This document shows positions 46,222 to 57,846 of a stretch of DNA of 60,000 nucleotides, one piece after another (position 1 is the stretch's first letter; each line of letters opens with the position of its first letter). A program made the translations under genes and the position numbers. The notes under the pieces are model-generated. The model was not told the DNA's origin. It did no database searches and saw nothing but the letters and a program-made list of their open reading frames with translations. Source of the DNA: Antedon mediterranea (Eukaryota > Echinodermata > Crinoidea > Comatulida > Antedonidae); the NCBI RefSeq assembly GCF_964355755.1, contig NC_092670.1, positions 39,483,795 through 39,543,794 of the forward strand. Reading direction: 5' to 3'.

Positions 46222-46404
46222 CAGTGGCGTAACGCGCAGAGGTCTGATGTCCCGGGCTTTAGGAACCCTAAGTGGCCCTACAACTGGAGGCCTCTTTTAG
46301 CCTTTTTCGAATATTTTAAATGCCTGTTTTTTCCTCTGGACACTGCTCTCAGGATTCGGGACCCCTGGGTTTAGCCAGTGAGCACTCGTAGCCGTTACGC
46401 CACT
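46222..46404. mobile_element. hAT-like MITE, GGCCTCCAG family
   Basis: CAGTGGCGTAACGCG at the left and CCGTTACGCCACTA at the right. Inner words AGGAACCCTAAGTGGCCCTA and GGAGGCCTC are shared with 51427-51584. Flanks AGTTTATT / AGTTTGGT are a partial 8-bp match. Confidence 0.65.
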
Positions 46405-47602
46405 AAGTTTGGTAGGTTGGGTATATGATTGAGAACTTATGAGGTCTTATTTGCCAAATGTAGTTTATTTTCTTTATCTGATTCTTCTTCCCCTCCCGAT
46501 CTTTTCAAAGTTAAATTTGTTTCCTTCTCCTCACACTTTTGGTCTTCATATATTCTCACTATCGTAATCTGGGTCTAAGTACAACCGGTAAGTTATATCA
46601 TTTTCCTCCATGGTTATATTCGTAGGCCTACCATTGAAAAACTTGCCATAAACCACGGTTTAGTAGATTACGCAGGGAAGTGTAAATATTTGATTAAGAT
46701 AAAAACAACTATAGAGCACAACAACCCCGAGTTTCTTGACGATAACGGCCGACAATATTCCTAATACTTGTCCTTGATACTAAGTACGTTATCGGTGATA
46801 AACTTTAAATGTGTTTACTTTATAATACTTTTCTAAGTTTTCATTATTTTTAATTCGTTATTTAAAGATATCCCCTGAAAAGATTATTATAATTTTTTTT
46901 AATATCCCCATTTTAATTTCACATTGTCCAAAAATTGGATCAAGAATTATTTACCAGAAAAAACTGTAATTTAAAGCAAAAAATAGTTGAATTGGCTGCC
47001 AGCCAATAAGTTTTTGGTTGAATTTAACTATTTATTTTGTAATTTTATATTTGAAAACATTAGTTTTGTTTTTGTTTGTTTGACGGAATTAATGATTAAC
47101 TTAAAAATAACCCATTCAAAGTCTGATTTAATTAATCTTCATTGTTTATGTTTTTGGGGGACAAAACATAGAAATCTTATTAAAATACGGTCCTCTGTTT
47201 AGCCATAACTTACTTATTTCAGCAGTAGAACTAAATTTATTATAGGCGCGAATTTTTTCCCGGTAAAGTTGAACTTTAAAAAAATTATAGATGGCGCTAT
47301 ATATGAAAAAGAGAGCACATGTGTATGTATTGCGTGTACGTAATAAACCAAAACAAACATAAACTTTGGCCCTATAGTGTCCTTTCTCTTTATTCGTCCG
47401 TGCTTATTACTACTAGTCAGTATGGGGGTGGACAAAAGAAATATATTAATGCAAAAATTGGATCATGAACGGTATTTTTGCAACTATAAATAATTTGTCT
47501 AGAATCATATAGCCTAGAGTTATTTTTAGAGGTATAAAGTTGGTTGGCCTAGCTATCCGTCCTATCTATACGCATACTCTACGCCGTCGGTCGACAGCCA
47601 GC
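46405..47602. other. Upstream region of the SDR gene, no gene recognised
   Basis: AT-rich, with AGGCCTA clusters at 47560-47670. No convincing exon on either strand. Confidence 0.3.
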
Positions 47603-48539
47603 ATGCAGCAGCAGGCCTGGCCTACCTCTCCCGGTCGGTAAGCCGAGGCCTAGGCCTATCTTAAGCACCGAAGCTGGCTCCTAGTATTTGTGTTTTACTG
47701 TACTGAAGAGTATTGATTATATCAGTAATATTTATAAATTTAAAGCCTTTATTTAATGATGATTGATAATATCATGGAGTAAAGAATTTACTCCATGATA
47801 ATATTAATATGATATATTAATTTTTATTTTAAATTTAATTTGTTCCAACAGAGTGATATATTGGACTGCCTGCGCTTGTATAACGTTTTGTACACTTTAC
47901 ACAATCTACTGGCTTCGTAATCAGTTTTTCATCGCAAGACGCGGAAAATACGTGTTGATAACTGGATGCGATACAGGATTTGGAAATAAATTAGCACGAG
48001 CGCTTGATAAACAAGAATGCCATGTGTTTGCTATGTGTTTCACCGAAGATGGCATGCAGAAGTTAAATGCGGATACATCAGAGAGGTTGCATTGTATTCA
48101 GCTCGATGTTAGAAAGCATGACAGTGTTTTAAAGGCATATGATGAAGTAAAACGAATCCTTCCAGCTCATAAAGGTACTCTACAAGCTTAGATTGAAGTC
48201 TATATTATAAGTAAAATCTCCTCCTTCAGGACACTGCTATTAAGGGGACACTCTCAACACTACACAACCAACCCCTATTTCTCAGGTCCCTTAATAGGAC
48301 TTTTATCAAATAAACCAAAGTGTAAATCAAAGATAGAAAATTAAAGCCCATTTACCTACAACTTGATAATGAAGTTTTACATTCTTACTCATTTAAAAAA
48401 CAAAATCCCTATGGTATCACACACATGTTTATACTAATATTAGTGTGGCCGAGCGGTTAAGACTGTAACCGTAATCCATAGCCATAACATCGGCAAGGGT
48501 TCGAGGCTCACTCGCTCCATGGTTCTGGTGGTAGAACAA

Positions 48540-48573
<34 letters not shown>

Positions 48574-50105
48574 AGTGTACACATCTAGCTCATGTACACT
48601 TTAAAGAACCTATTACATCTTTCGAGACGAGTAGGGGGTTACCCCGGTGTACTAGTTCATACACACACACTGTTGTGGACAGACGTAATGGCGTCGTAGT
48701 TGGCTGCCGATGACACGATGGGACCTTTAGGGGAGAAGAATGTTGTTGAAAAGGTGTAACATCTTAGTCCACATCGCCTTCGATCACTTGTTGCTGGAAT
48801 TGGCGATTTACAAATTGTATATATATTATATTATTATTAATTTTATCATGATGATCTCATATCACTACCATTTTTGGGACACTAATTTAATAGTGGAGAC
48901 TGAGCTTTAGCAATTATAAACACACTCATTCCTCTAACAGATCTAAAAATCCCCTTTTTTTAAAGGTCTATGGGGGTTGGTTAACAATGCTGGAATTACA
49001 GGACTTGTTGGCATGTATGATTGGTGGACAAAAGAAGAGCTACAAAATGTGTTTGACGTCCACCTGCTCGGTGCTATCGACGTAACAAACACGTTTCTAC
49101 CACTCGTTAAAAAGGCCAAAGGTCGAGTCGTCAATATGTGTAGTAGCTTAGGAATCAATCCTATCCCAAGTGGTGGATATGGAATCGCAAAACTTGGACT
49201 AATGGTGTTCTCAGATGGTTTACGGTAAGGAACCCTCAACTCAACTACTTTGAAAATAAAATATAAAATTTATAGATAGGAAGATTCATTAGAAGTCAAA
49301 CAAAAAATCCCTATGAATACAAATGAGTTGTCTGTCTACACTATTAAACTTTTGTGACAACAAATTATTTGGACACATAACACATTTTTTTGGTCAAAAT
49401 TGTTTTATAGTGTAGGCAGAGTTTAGTACAATTAAAACTGACTTTTGTAAATGTTTTGTTTATTGCAGAATTACCTTGAAGAAGCATGGAGTATCCATTC
49501 ATATAATTGAGCCTGGTTATTTCCGCACATTTGTAGCTGATGCCAAAAGGAACATTTTACCGTCTATGAAAAAAGCATGGGATAGATTAAGCACAGAAGA
49601 AAAGGATGCATATGGGCCAGATTACGTAGAAGAGTGTAAGAGATCTTTGTTTCACACAATGGAAGGTTAAAAACCAGTCATTCTGGTCTTTTACAGCTTC
49701 CTATTCTAAAGAAAAGCAAATTTGTACCATACTTACCAAGCAACCGTTTGTGGTAAAAATCTACACTATCAAAAACTGTGTGATGTGCCCAAATATGGTA
49801 ATGATGTGCCCAAATACGGTAGTGATGATGTCACAACATTCTACTCAAACTTATTTTTTTTAAACTTTCTCTTATTTTCAGATTCCAATAAAGTTGAAGA
49901 TGCCATGAAGTTGCTTTGCTCTCCACGTTTGCACTACGTTACCGACGACATACAGCACGCCCTCTTTGCACGATGGCCGTACAATCGCTATGCACCAGGC
50001 ATTGATGCTAAACTAGTTTGGCAGCCGTTGCAGTATTTCCCAAGTTTTATAACTGATAAGCTTTTTGAGACATTTAATCCAATCCCAAAATGTGCAAAAG
50101 AATAA
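47603..50105 (+). CDS. Short-chain dehydrogenase/reductase, retinol/17-beta-hydroxysteroid dehydrogenase type, 5 exons
   Basis: Exons 47603-47637, 47852-48174, 48966-49224, 49469-49665, 49882-50105. All junctions are GT-AG, phases close, and the product is 345 residues. Family members oxidise retinol or hydroxysteroids with NAD(P) at the ER membrane. Residues 17-33 form a membrane anchor (TACACITFCTLYTIYWL). TGCDTGFG at 49-56 is the cofactor loop, NNAG at 126-129 follows, and Ser179, Tyr191 and Lys195 (SGGYGIAKLG) are the catalytic set with the RDH-like Ser-Tyr spacing of 12. IIEPGYF and a C-terminal RYAPGIDAKLVWQPL match the RDH16/HSD17B6/DHRS9 group. Exon 1 (MQQQAWPTSPG) was chosen because its donor phase fits and no ATG precedes the core in exon 2; it is the least certain part. 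MITEs and a SINE occupy introns 2 to 4. Substrate cannot be told. Confidence 0.92.
48441..48835 (+). mobile_element. tRNA-derived SINE, best copy (SDR intron 2)
   Basis: The head GTGTGGCCGAGCGGTTAAGA is a Leu/Ser-tRNA-like A box, and GGGTTCGAGGCTCACTC holds the B box. The body matches the reverse copies in DRC1 introns 9 and 14. It ends in an AT-rich TATATTATTATT tail. Confidence 0.85.
48847..48909. mobile_element. MITE, AAGCTCTGTCTAC family, right-half fragment (SDR intron 2)
   Basis: CATGATGATCTCATATCACT followed by the worn right end TTTAATAGTGGAGACTGAGC. The left half is absent. Confidence 0.65.
49327..49424. mobile_element. MITE, AAGCTCTGTCTAC family, short copy (SDR intron 3)
   Basis: GTTGTCTGTCTACACTATTA at the left and TTTTATAGTGTAGGCAGAGT at the right, with a deleted core. 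Confidence 0.75.
49757..49853. mobile_element. MITE, AAGCTCTGTCTAC family, reverse fragment (SDR intron 4)
   Basis: CTACACTATCAAAAACTGTG, then GTGATGTGCCCAAATATGGT and a second GTGCCCAAATACGGTAGTGA. The right TIR is lost. Confidence 0.65.
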
Positions 50106-50388
50106 AACACCACATCAATACAAGACGAGAACAGCTTGTTACATAAGTTTGATAGTGTAAACCGGTTGACACCGGTTGACAAGCATCAACAAATTGCAGA
50201 AAACTGGTTTTCACAAATCTGCACAAGTCTACACAAGCAAACTTTAATTCGCAAAAAAAGTTTGGTAGTGTGCTGAATGTGAATGATTTTACAGATAAAA
50301 GAAACATTTTTTAATAGAAATATACTAGATTTAATGATGATACTAAGCAGTTATTATAATAATGAAGAATATAAATCATTCCTAGTTC

Positions 50389-50394
50389 AATAAA
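50389..50394 (+). terminator. Polyadenylation signal of the SDR gene
   Basis: AATAAA 284 bp after the stop codon, the first canonical signal on the strand. Confidence 0.5.
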
Positions 50395-50541
50395 CATTTC
50401 ATAACATACTCCGTATTAATAATTATAATTCTTTACCAGGCAAAGAACTTATCTACCCTACAAAATACTTGATTGATGTATAAATCTTAGAAAAGATAGC
50501 GGTAATGTGTGACAAAAACAGAAGTACTGTATGCTATAGAA

Positions 50542-50685
50542 ATGGTCACCATGGATACAATGGTCACCATGGATACAATGGTCACCATGGATACAATGGT
50601 CAACATGGATACAATGGTCACCATGGATACAATGGTCACCATGGATACAATGGTCACCATGGATACAATGTTGCAGAACCAAAAG
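50542..50685. repeat. 18-bp minisatellite, 8 copies
   Basis: The unit ATGGTCACCATGGATACA is tandemly repeated eight times with one change (CACC to AACA in copy 4). It contains nested palindromes (GGTCACC-like, CCATGG). 18 bp is a multiple of three and the unit lacks stops in several frames on both strands, so short repetitive frames appear; these are not treated as genes. Confidence 0.95.
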
Positions 50686-51426
50686 ATAACTATACAGAAA
50701 AGTGATTCACACTGAATAAACATTTTTTTTTTTAAGATTTCCAACTTAATTTGGCAAATGTTACCACTGTTTTTAATTTATTAATTTGACACAAGTGGTT
50801 GTATACAAACTAGGAAGGTCAGTAGATTGACCTCGTGGTTAGTCTTACTGTCTAATTGGGTTACTAATCTCGCGATTTGGGCGAGTTACCGGAGGGGTAA
50901 GTTTACAAGATTGTACTTAAATAAACTTGAAATAATCAAGTATGAAAAGGTATTACTATTAAAATTAAATTTCTTTTTTTTTGCTTGCATTATTATAAAG
51001 TGATTATATCCAGCAATTACATTTTGTAATTAAGCTATATTTTTTACATTAATTCTTTAAGTCAAAACAAATTTATATATCCATTTTATTTCTGTATTAG
51101 ACAAAACAATTACCAAAGATTAAAGTCTTTCAATAAAGTAAATACAATTTTGATCTTATTTCTGCTCGTTTCTTTTTTAAACAATATAAAAAAAAAGATA
51201 CTACAGTACTTAAGAACAATTGTTAAAATGAAATAACTGAAGAATTCTATATTTTAAACAAGCATACCCAGTCATCACGGAAACCACAGTATTATTACAG
51301 TCTGGCAGGCACAAGGGATTTTTAATTATTTTGATTCAATTTAGATGGTCAAATATCATGCACTATTCTGAAGCACACAAAGAATACTGTATTAAAAATT
51401 CTATAACTTTTTTATTGGCTGCAAGT

Positions 51427-51584
51427 CAGCGGCATAACGCAGAGGCCTGAGGTTTAGGAACCCTAAGTGGCCCTCCAACACTGGAGGCCTTGGGAGTTTT
51501 TAGCCCTTTTCGACATATTTGAATGTCTTTTCCTCTTGCCATTCGGGGCCCCTGTGAGCACACACAGCCATTACGCTGCTGCTG
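51427..51584. mobile_element. hAT-like MITE, GGCCTCCAG family
   Basis: Left end CAGCGGCATAACGCAGAGG, right end CCATTACGCTGCTGCTG. Flanks CTGCAAGT / CTGCCAGT match 7 of 8, consistent with hAT. Confidence 0.6.
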
Positions 51585-51816
51585 CTGCCAGTCCATACAT
51601 TATTTTTGTCTACTGTGGTTACAGTTAATATATATTTGGTCACATGATGGGTTTGTATTCAAGGACTCTACCACATTGCATTCGATCCGTGTCTATAATA
51701 TGCCTATATATTGGAATAACATAACCAAATATGGTCACATTATGAACAAACAGACCAATCACAAACAAATGTGAAATCAATAGCAAATAAATGATGACAA
51801 CCAGCAAGATTGTCTC

Positions 51817-51822
51817 TTTATT
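51817..51822 (-). terminator. Polyadenylation signal of ARPC2
   Basis: TTTATT on plus (AATAAA on minus), about 125 bp after the ARPC2 stop. Confidence 0.6.
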
Positions 51823-51947
51823 TGCACAATTGTAAAATTGTATTAATTTTAGTTAGTTTCCCCATAAATGGAAAAAGAAATGATTATGTCAGTGCTTCTG
51901 CCAATTTTAAATGATTTCCAACAAAATGGTGTTAACCACAACTGCAT

Positions 51948-54900
51948 TTAACTTCTGGTAAAAGATCGTCCACTGAAAGTTAAAACAGAATTTGAATATC
52001 ACATCTTTAATTAATCACAGAATAATACAGTCATATGTGGTTAAATGAGTTGCTTAAGCTCTGTCTACACTATCAGAATGTAAAAAATGTGCCCATATGT
52101 AGACATGATGGTGTCATATCACTTTCATATTTAAGCATATGACTTCCATATTTAAGCATATCACTACCATATTTAGGCACATCACACTTTATTTTGTCAA
52201 ACTAGTTAGATGGTGTAGACAGAGCTTAAGTCCTGTGTGCCATCTGGCTATTTCTTAATTATATATGTGTTTTATAAAGCCAAAGGCAAATTACTGAAAA
52301 AATGACAATGTTGTGGGTATCAGTGGCTGGATCTCAATGGAGATACAAAATAAAAGCGAAAAGCTAAATCAAAACGAGAAGTAAAACAGCCAGATATGTG
52401 TTTTATAAAGTCATATTTTATCAATTAATTAAACAATATTGTTGAGTTGTACTTACGTTATAGTCTTCTTTTCTTTGTTCTGTGATTCTGGCCGTGCTCT
52501 GTTTAGAATTTTGAGGAACTGAGAGGTTTGTGCGCGCATTCTTGAGTGTATGTAGGCCTGAAAACAAGCATACAAATAAAGACAAAGACATAGAAAAAAA
52601 ATTCTTACATAAAATGAATGAAGACTCTTCTAAAATAACTCTCTTCTTAAAGCTCTGTTTACACTATCAAACTAGTTTGACAAAAAAAGTTGTAATAGGG
52701 TTGTTGTAATATGACATCATCATGTCCATATATGGGCACATCACATATTTTTGTCACTTACAGTTTGATAGTGTAGACAGAGCTTTAGGCATTTATTTGT
52801 CATTGACTTTATCAAATATTAGTGGGACTAGGAGTTAAGTATGTACTTCACCTTTGAGCACTTGATGTGGTAGTGTAAGTATGTCCTAAATGTGTGAATC
52901 AGGTCGATTGTGTTCTCTCTCACTTTGGCATTTGTATGTCTTGATTCAAGCACTGTGAAAAATAAACAACGTATTATTGTAGAAAGGCATATGAAAATTT
53001 ACTGTGTGTTCCCATACAGCTATGAAACCATCTTTTAAAATCTTATAAAAATCGGGCAATAACTTTTAGAGTAATTCTGCTAACAAATAGCCTCTCGTCA
53101 TTCAGGTCATCGAGGTAACAAGGTAATTTAGTGCATGCATCCATTTTATCCACCCATAACAGAGAATGATGGGAAGGGAAGAAATCCAGAGGAAAACAGA
53201 GAATCATGTTTATAAAAGACATTGCAAAGGAACTCAAAACTGAACGCTGGATTTGGAAATTTATAACTTTCTACGTTCTTGTAGGGTATGGCACATGAAG
53301 AAGATCTATATTACATGCAGAGTAGAGCATTGTCTCTTGTTATGGTTCCACTTACCAAATGTAATATAGCCAATATTTTCTCCGGTTGCTGCATTTGTAT
53401 TGCTCAGTTCAGTTGGGGGGTCCTTGTGGCTGAACAAGACTTGAGGTGCTGTCTGACTTGCCTTGCGTCCTTCTTTAAACTCCTATAACAAAAATAACAA
53501 TTCAAATATCATTTGCATATTCTGTCAACGGAAAAGAATGTTCCTTGCAATTTCTGGTCTCTAAACGAACATAGTTTTATTTGATTACCGTACTAACGCG
53601 GGTATAAGCCCACCCCCCTCGAACATGAAATCACGTCAAGTTTGGGGGGTGGGCTTATACCCGAGGATCCAAAAATGCAGATCGTCAAAAACAGCACGTG
53701 TACACTGTGTATTCCACCATGCAAGCGAGCGCCCTCACGTGTACGACGTTGCCTCTAAATACACGAGGTGTAGAGTGTTGGAAAATTAAGCTTATAGTTC
53801 CTGTAATTTATCGTATAATATCTTATTTTAAACATCAATTTAACAAGAATTTATCAAGCAGAAAAGCAAGTATACAATGTTCGTTAAATAGAAATGTACC
53901 AAAGAAATTTAATAAGCTTGTTTATGGCAGCCGATACCAAATAGTGGTTTTCCGTTTTGGCGACTTGTAGCGTCGTGTGTGAAGCGATCTTCGACCGCGA
54001 TGGAGTGTAAACAAAACAGGACCGCTAGGCCTCATATGGCCTAGCGTATATTAGCCTAGCTTGGTTATGATCAAAGGTAGGTGTATTCTGTGTATGGACG
54101 TCGCCAAATACAAAATAATGTATTACGACACACACTGTAGATCTTCGAATTAATGGGTGGGCTTATACCCGAGTGCCTCATTTTTCATGAAAATTAGTCA
54201 AAAGTCGGGGGTGGGCTTATACCCGAGTATGGGCTTATACCCGCGTCAGTACGGTAGTTATATATGGAGCACAAGTATAATATGTGGGTATGTGCTGAAA
54301 AGTATTGGTTTCATATATTTCATAATAATCTCTTCCTAAACATTTGGTACATCAACATGTCAGACGCTATTGATAAGGCTTTGCCGATTCCCTGTATGTA
54401 TCTAACATTTGTCAAAGGCAAATTATTTAATACAGTGTACCACATGTGATGCCTGTATCATAGGTTATGAGCCTAACCTAACATAATACAGTGCCAGATG
54501 TGATACACATGTGATACTGTATTACAGAAGTTGCCTAAAATATTGGTAATGAAATGCAATAATGTGCACAATACAAAAGACATGCTTACCTGCATAAAGA
54601 CTTTACCAAAGATGATGTCAACTGAATCTTTGAACACAGTACTAAACACAACTGTCACTCGGTCCTTCCTGGCATTCACATACCTGAAATAGAAGATACA
54701 TTTGTCTTGAAACCAGCACATAATATATTTTATGATCCCTAAAGAAAAATACAATTCCTTTGGAGGATATCGAATGTTAACACTTATAAGCAGCAAATAC
54801 ATAATAAACACCAATTTACAGACAGACGAGCAGTAACGGTAAACAGAAAACCGTGTAGCTTTTTCCTAGTTACAATCTGTATCTATCCTGAGCGGAAACC

Positions 54901-57531
54901 AGCAGTCCGCTCCGCGTTGCGTGTAAATGGTCATAAGGAATAATATAGATTCTATTTTTTTTTTTCTTGATTACTTTTTTTAGTCTACTACATTTGCAAT
55001 ATTTATCATTTTAGTCAAATGTATTAAATGCACATTGATATATCTTTGCAAAAAATACTTTTCTTAATTTAGTTTTCACTCTATTTTAATATTATACAGT
55101 ATTTAAAATCCAACCACATATTTTTGGAAAATTCAATGAGTTTTTATGCTTTCACACTAGTTAAAATAAAGTAATTTAAAAGATAAGCTCTTTCTGTCTA
55201 CACTATCAAACATTATGTGGTGTGCCCATATATGGACATGATGATGTTATATCACTATATTTGGGCATATCACTACCATATTTTGGGCATATCACTACCA
55301 TATTTAGGCACAAGCAAACTAGTGTGATAGTGTAGACAGAGCTTTACCACAGTATTCTTACATTGTTTCATCATCCCTGTAATGAATAACAGCCGTATCA
55401 ATTGGTTTCTCTTTTTGTTGACATTCAAAGTATTTTTCAAAAACAGCAGAGAAGCAGTTACGTTTGAGGAGCGAAGCCTTAGCGACGAGATCACTGGTGT
55501 CTGCTGGGAGATTTTCCAAATCAAACTGTATTGTGAAGCTGTAGCTTTCTTCTGTACTTGTTATCCATTGCTTGTATATATTCTCTAAAAGCTTTTGGTC
55601 AAAACAAAAAACAAAATTAATTTTAATCTATCACTTTTTTTTTAATCCACACAAAAGTGAAATCTAAAATGTGAATAATTATTAGTCTTCTAAATATTCA
55701 TATTTCACTTTTGGCCCGTTCATGCTTAGTTAATTTACCAGCTAAGTTGGCTACATGGACAAGTTATTAGCTTACTGTTGGGTAGGTAACAAATTTAACT
55801 GGGAAAATTACTATTAAGCCTGCATGCACTCTAAATTTCTCCTCACAATAGGAAACAAATTAAAAAATTTGAAAAAACCCCCAGCATTTTAAATGGTCTA
55901 TTAAGCTCTGTCTACACTATCAAACTTTATGTGTTAAAAACGTGATGTGGCCATATATGGACACGATGATGTCATATCACTACCATATTTTTGGGAATAT
56001 CACACATTTGTTGTCAAATTAGTTTGATAGTGTAGACAGATCTTTAGCATTCTTCTATTGAAAAGGAATTTTAATATTAGAATAATCCATAACAATTACC
56101 TCTTGTGCTCCATATTTTGCCAATTCATTAAAAAACTTAAGAGAAATACTGAGGTTGATTTTATTTTTCTCTCCATTTGGGTTATACAGGTGATAAAGAA
56201 CACCATCAAAATCTGTGAATAAAACAAGACAAATGTCATCTGTAGCTTGTCATACTTTATGGAGGTAGCCTCAAGCTCTGTCCACACTATCAAACTTTAT
56301 ATGCCCATATATGGACATGTCATATCACTACCATATTTGGGCACATCACACTTTTTTTTAAAACTAGTTTGATAGTGTAGACTGAGCTTTAGTCATGGAC
56401 GATTTTATACCTCCATAGTTAAGTTAGTTAGTTAAAAACCTTAACTTTCACCAAGCTATTTTCCATGGCCCTAATTTTCAATACCACTCTACCAGGATTG
56501 TCTATGTATGTATTGTAAAATTAGAAAGTGGTTATACTACATCCTTTACGCATGTCCATTTAAAATATCTCCAGATAAAAAAAACCACACTATGTAATGT
56601 GTATGTTATTTTCATTTTATTAATTTAACATTGTAATTGTATTTTTCAAAGTTGTTTTGTAATATATATAGTTGTTTAGTGTTTAAAGATGTTTTAACTT
56701 TTTTAGCTGTGTGCTATCGTTTTGTACTTTTTATATACCACATTTAATAAATAAATGATATATTATTGAAATATGTATTGGTGCATTTACCTGCTATTGT
56801 CATGTCAATGCTCTCTGGTTTACCTCTGAAACAAAATGAAACATAGAATTAAACATAAAAGGAAAAAAAATATTAATATTATAATACAGCATTAAAAAGT
56901 AGTTTTCACAAAGAGAAATGACTAGACCTACATCTCAAGAAATTAAATCCTTGGATATCCACTTCCTCCTGCTGATTCATTCATGCTGTTTATTTTACGT
57001 TAAGTTACTGTATATGGTAAGTTAGTTTTATTTTAGGCTAGGCCTTATTCAAATGTTATACTGCTGTGTAACGAGTTAAAAAGGTCATAATTATTAAATA
57101 TAGGCCTAAAACAGCTGGAAGCAGGGTGGAACCTTAATAAATAAAAAGGTCCCTCTATATATAATATAGGCTTATAGCTTTAAAAAAAAATTATACAAAC
57201 ATTAAATAGGAATAGGCTCTAGGCCTAGCTAGAGTTTTACGCATTAATAAAACAATAAACAACTTCTATTCATTGAAAATATCCTGCTAACAAATCAATT
57301 TATATTTAAATAAATGTTATTGATCTAGGCCTAGTAAGAACGTACACGGAAGCAGAAGACTACCCTGGACACTGATCTGTCTCTGTTCGTTCTCTCTGTC
57401 ACCGGCACAAACCGCAACAGAAAAGCCTAGCAAAATTTTTAAAAAATGGGTACTCACCCATCCTTTGCCGTCTTGAATTTATGAGATAATGCTTCTTCTA
57501 TGATTTTGTTTTTAATTTCTAAAAGAATCAT
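51948..57531 (-). CDS. ARPC2: Arp2/3 complex subunit 2 (p34-Arc), complete, 9 exons
   Basis: ARPC2 with ARPC4 forms the core of the Arp2/3 complex and contacts the mother actin filament during branch nucleation in the cytoplasm. Exons on minus: 57531-57458, 56825-56791, 56212-56100, 55591-55362, 54683-54590, 53482-53356, 52952-52852, 52557-52457, 51972-51948. This gives 299 residues (human 300). All junctions are GT-AG and all phases agree. It starts [103 protein letters not shown] and [20 protein letters not shown] follow in family order, and it ends KKTITGRSFTRS. The last exon codes only the final eight residues. Introns 2, 3, 4, 7 and 8 each contain a MITE and intron 5 a TA-flanked element. 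No defects. Confidence 0.97.
52056..52227. mobile_element. MITE, AAGCTCTGTCTAC family, long core (ARPC2 intron 8)
   Basis: Ends are TTAAGCTCTGTCTACAC and GTGTAGACAGAGCTTAA, both abutting TTAA. The core has three ATATCACTACCATATTTAAG-type units instead of one. Confidence 0.9.
52649..52786. mobile_element. MITE, AAGCTCTGTCTAC family, reverse core (ARPC2 intron 7)
   Basis: AAAGCTCTGTTTACACTATC and TTTGATAGTGTAGACAGAGC. The core is reversed (CATCATGTCCATATATGGGC). Confidence 0.9.
53588..54254. mobile_element. TA-flanked TIR element with GGGTATAAGCCCAC termini (ARPC2 intron 5)
   Basis: Left end CCGTACTAACGCGGGTATAA, right end inverted CCGTACTGACGCGGGTATAA, each next to TA, which fits Tc1/mariner-type insertion. 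GGGCTTATACCC recurs as a subterminal motif: one further copy near the left end and two near the right. 667 bp, no transposase frame. Confidence 0.8.
55185..55345. mobile_element. MITE, AAGCTCTGTCTAC family (ARPC2 intron 4)
   Basis: AAGCTCTTTCTGTCTACACT and TGATAGTGTAGACAGAGCTT. The core has a duplicated CATATCACTACCATATTT. Confidence 0.88.
55903..56045. mobile_element. MITE, AAGCTCTGTCTAC family (ARPC2 intron 3)
   Basis: AAGCTCTGTCTACACTATCA and TTTGATAGTGTAGACAGATC, with a near-consensus core. Confidence 0.9.
56273..56390. mobile_element. MITE, AAGCTCTGTCTAC family (ARPC2 intron 2)
   Basis: AAGCTCTGTCCACACTATCA and TTTGATAGTGTAGACTGAGC. The core is slightly deleted. Confidence 0.88.
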
Positions 57532-57660
57532 TTTTATTATTTCAGAAATATGGTATTTTAGGTCTACAATAAACGAATGTTTTTAGCTCACAGCTACTTC
57601 CTGGGTTGGGTTGGTTTTTACACACGACGATCTCGAGCGGAAAACCAGGAAGTTCCTATT

Positions 57661-57846
57661 CTAATTAATGAAAAGGGTTCCAAGATCATCGTCGTCATAA
57701 ACCGGCATTTTATTATTAAATAGAACCACTGAAGCGTGACGGATTCTAGGCTGGCTGCGTTTTGAATCACTTTCATGCGCGTCTGAGTAATCGAAGGTAA
57801 CGGTAGTGTCGCAATTTGAGACAGAGGACCCATCATCATTATACAT
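57661..57846 (-). CDS. Small open frame upstream of ARPC2, unidentified
   Basis: The 61-codon minus frame from ATG to TAG, 130 bp upstream of the ARPC2 start, is unusually protein-like: acidic, Ser-rich, no repeats (MYNDDGSSVSNCDTTVTFD at its start, MPVYDDDDLGTLFIN at its end). It could be an upstream frame in the ARPC2 leader, a separate small protein, or the first exon of another minus gene (a GTTTAT donor is possible near its end). No homology recognised. Confidence 0.3.
   Translation of the reverse strand: MYNDDGSSVSNCDTTVTFDYSDAHESDSKRSQPRIRHASVVLFNNKMPVYDDDDLGTLFIN

Noticed and set aside
50458-50744. Overlapping repetitive frames on both strands (MVTMDT and HHGYNG repeats)
   Set aside because: Produced by the 18-bp minisatellite; no splice context or unique flanking coding sequence.
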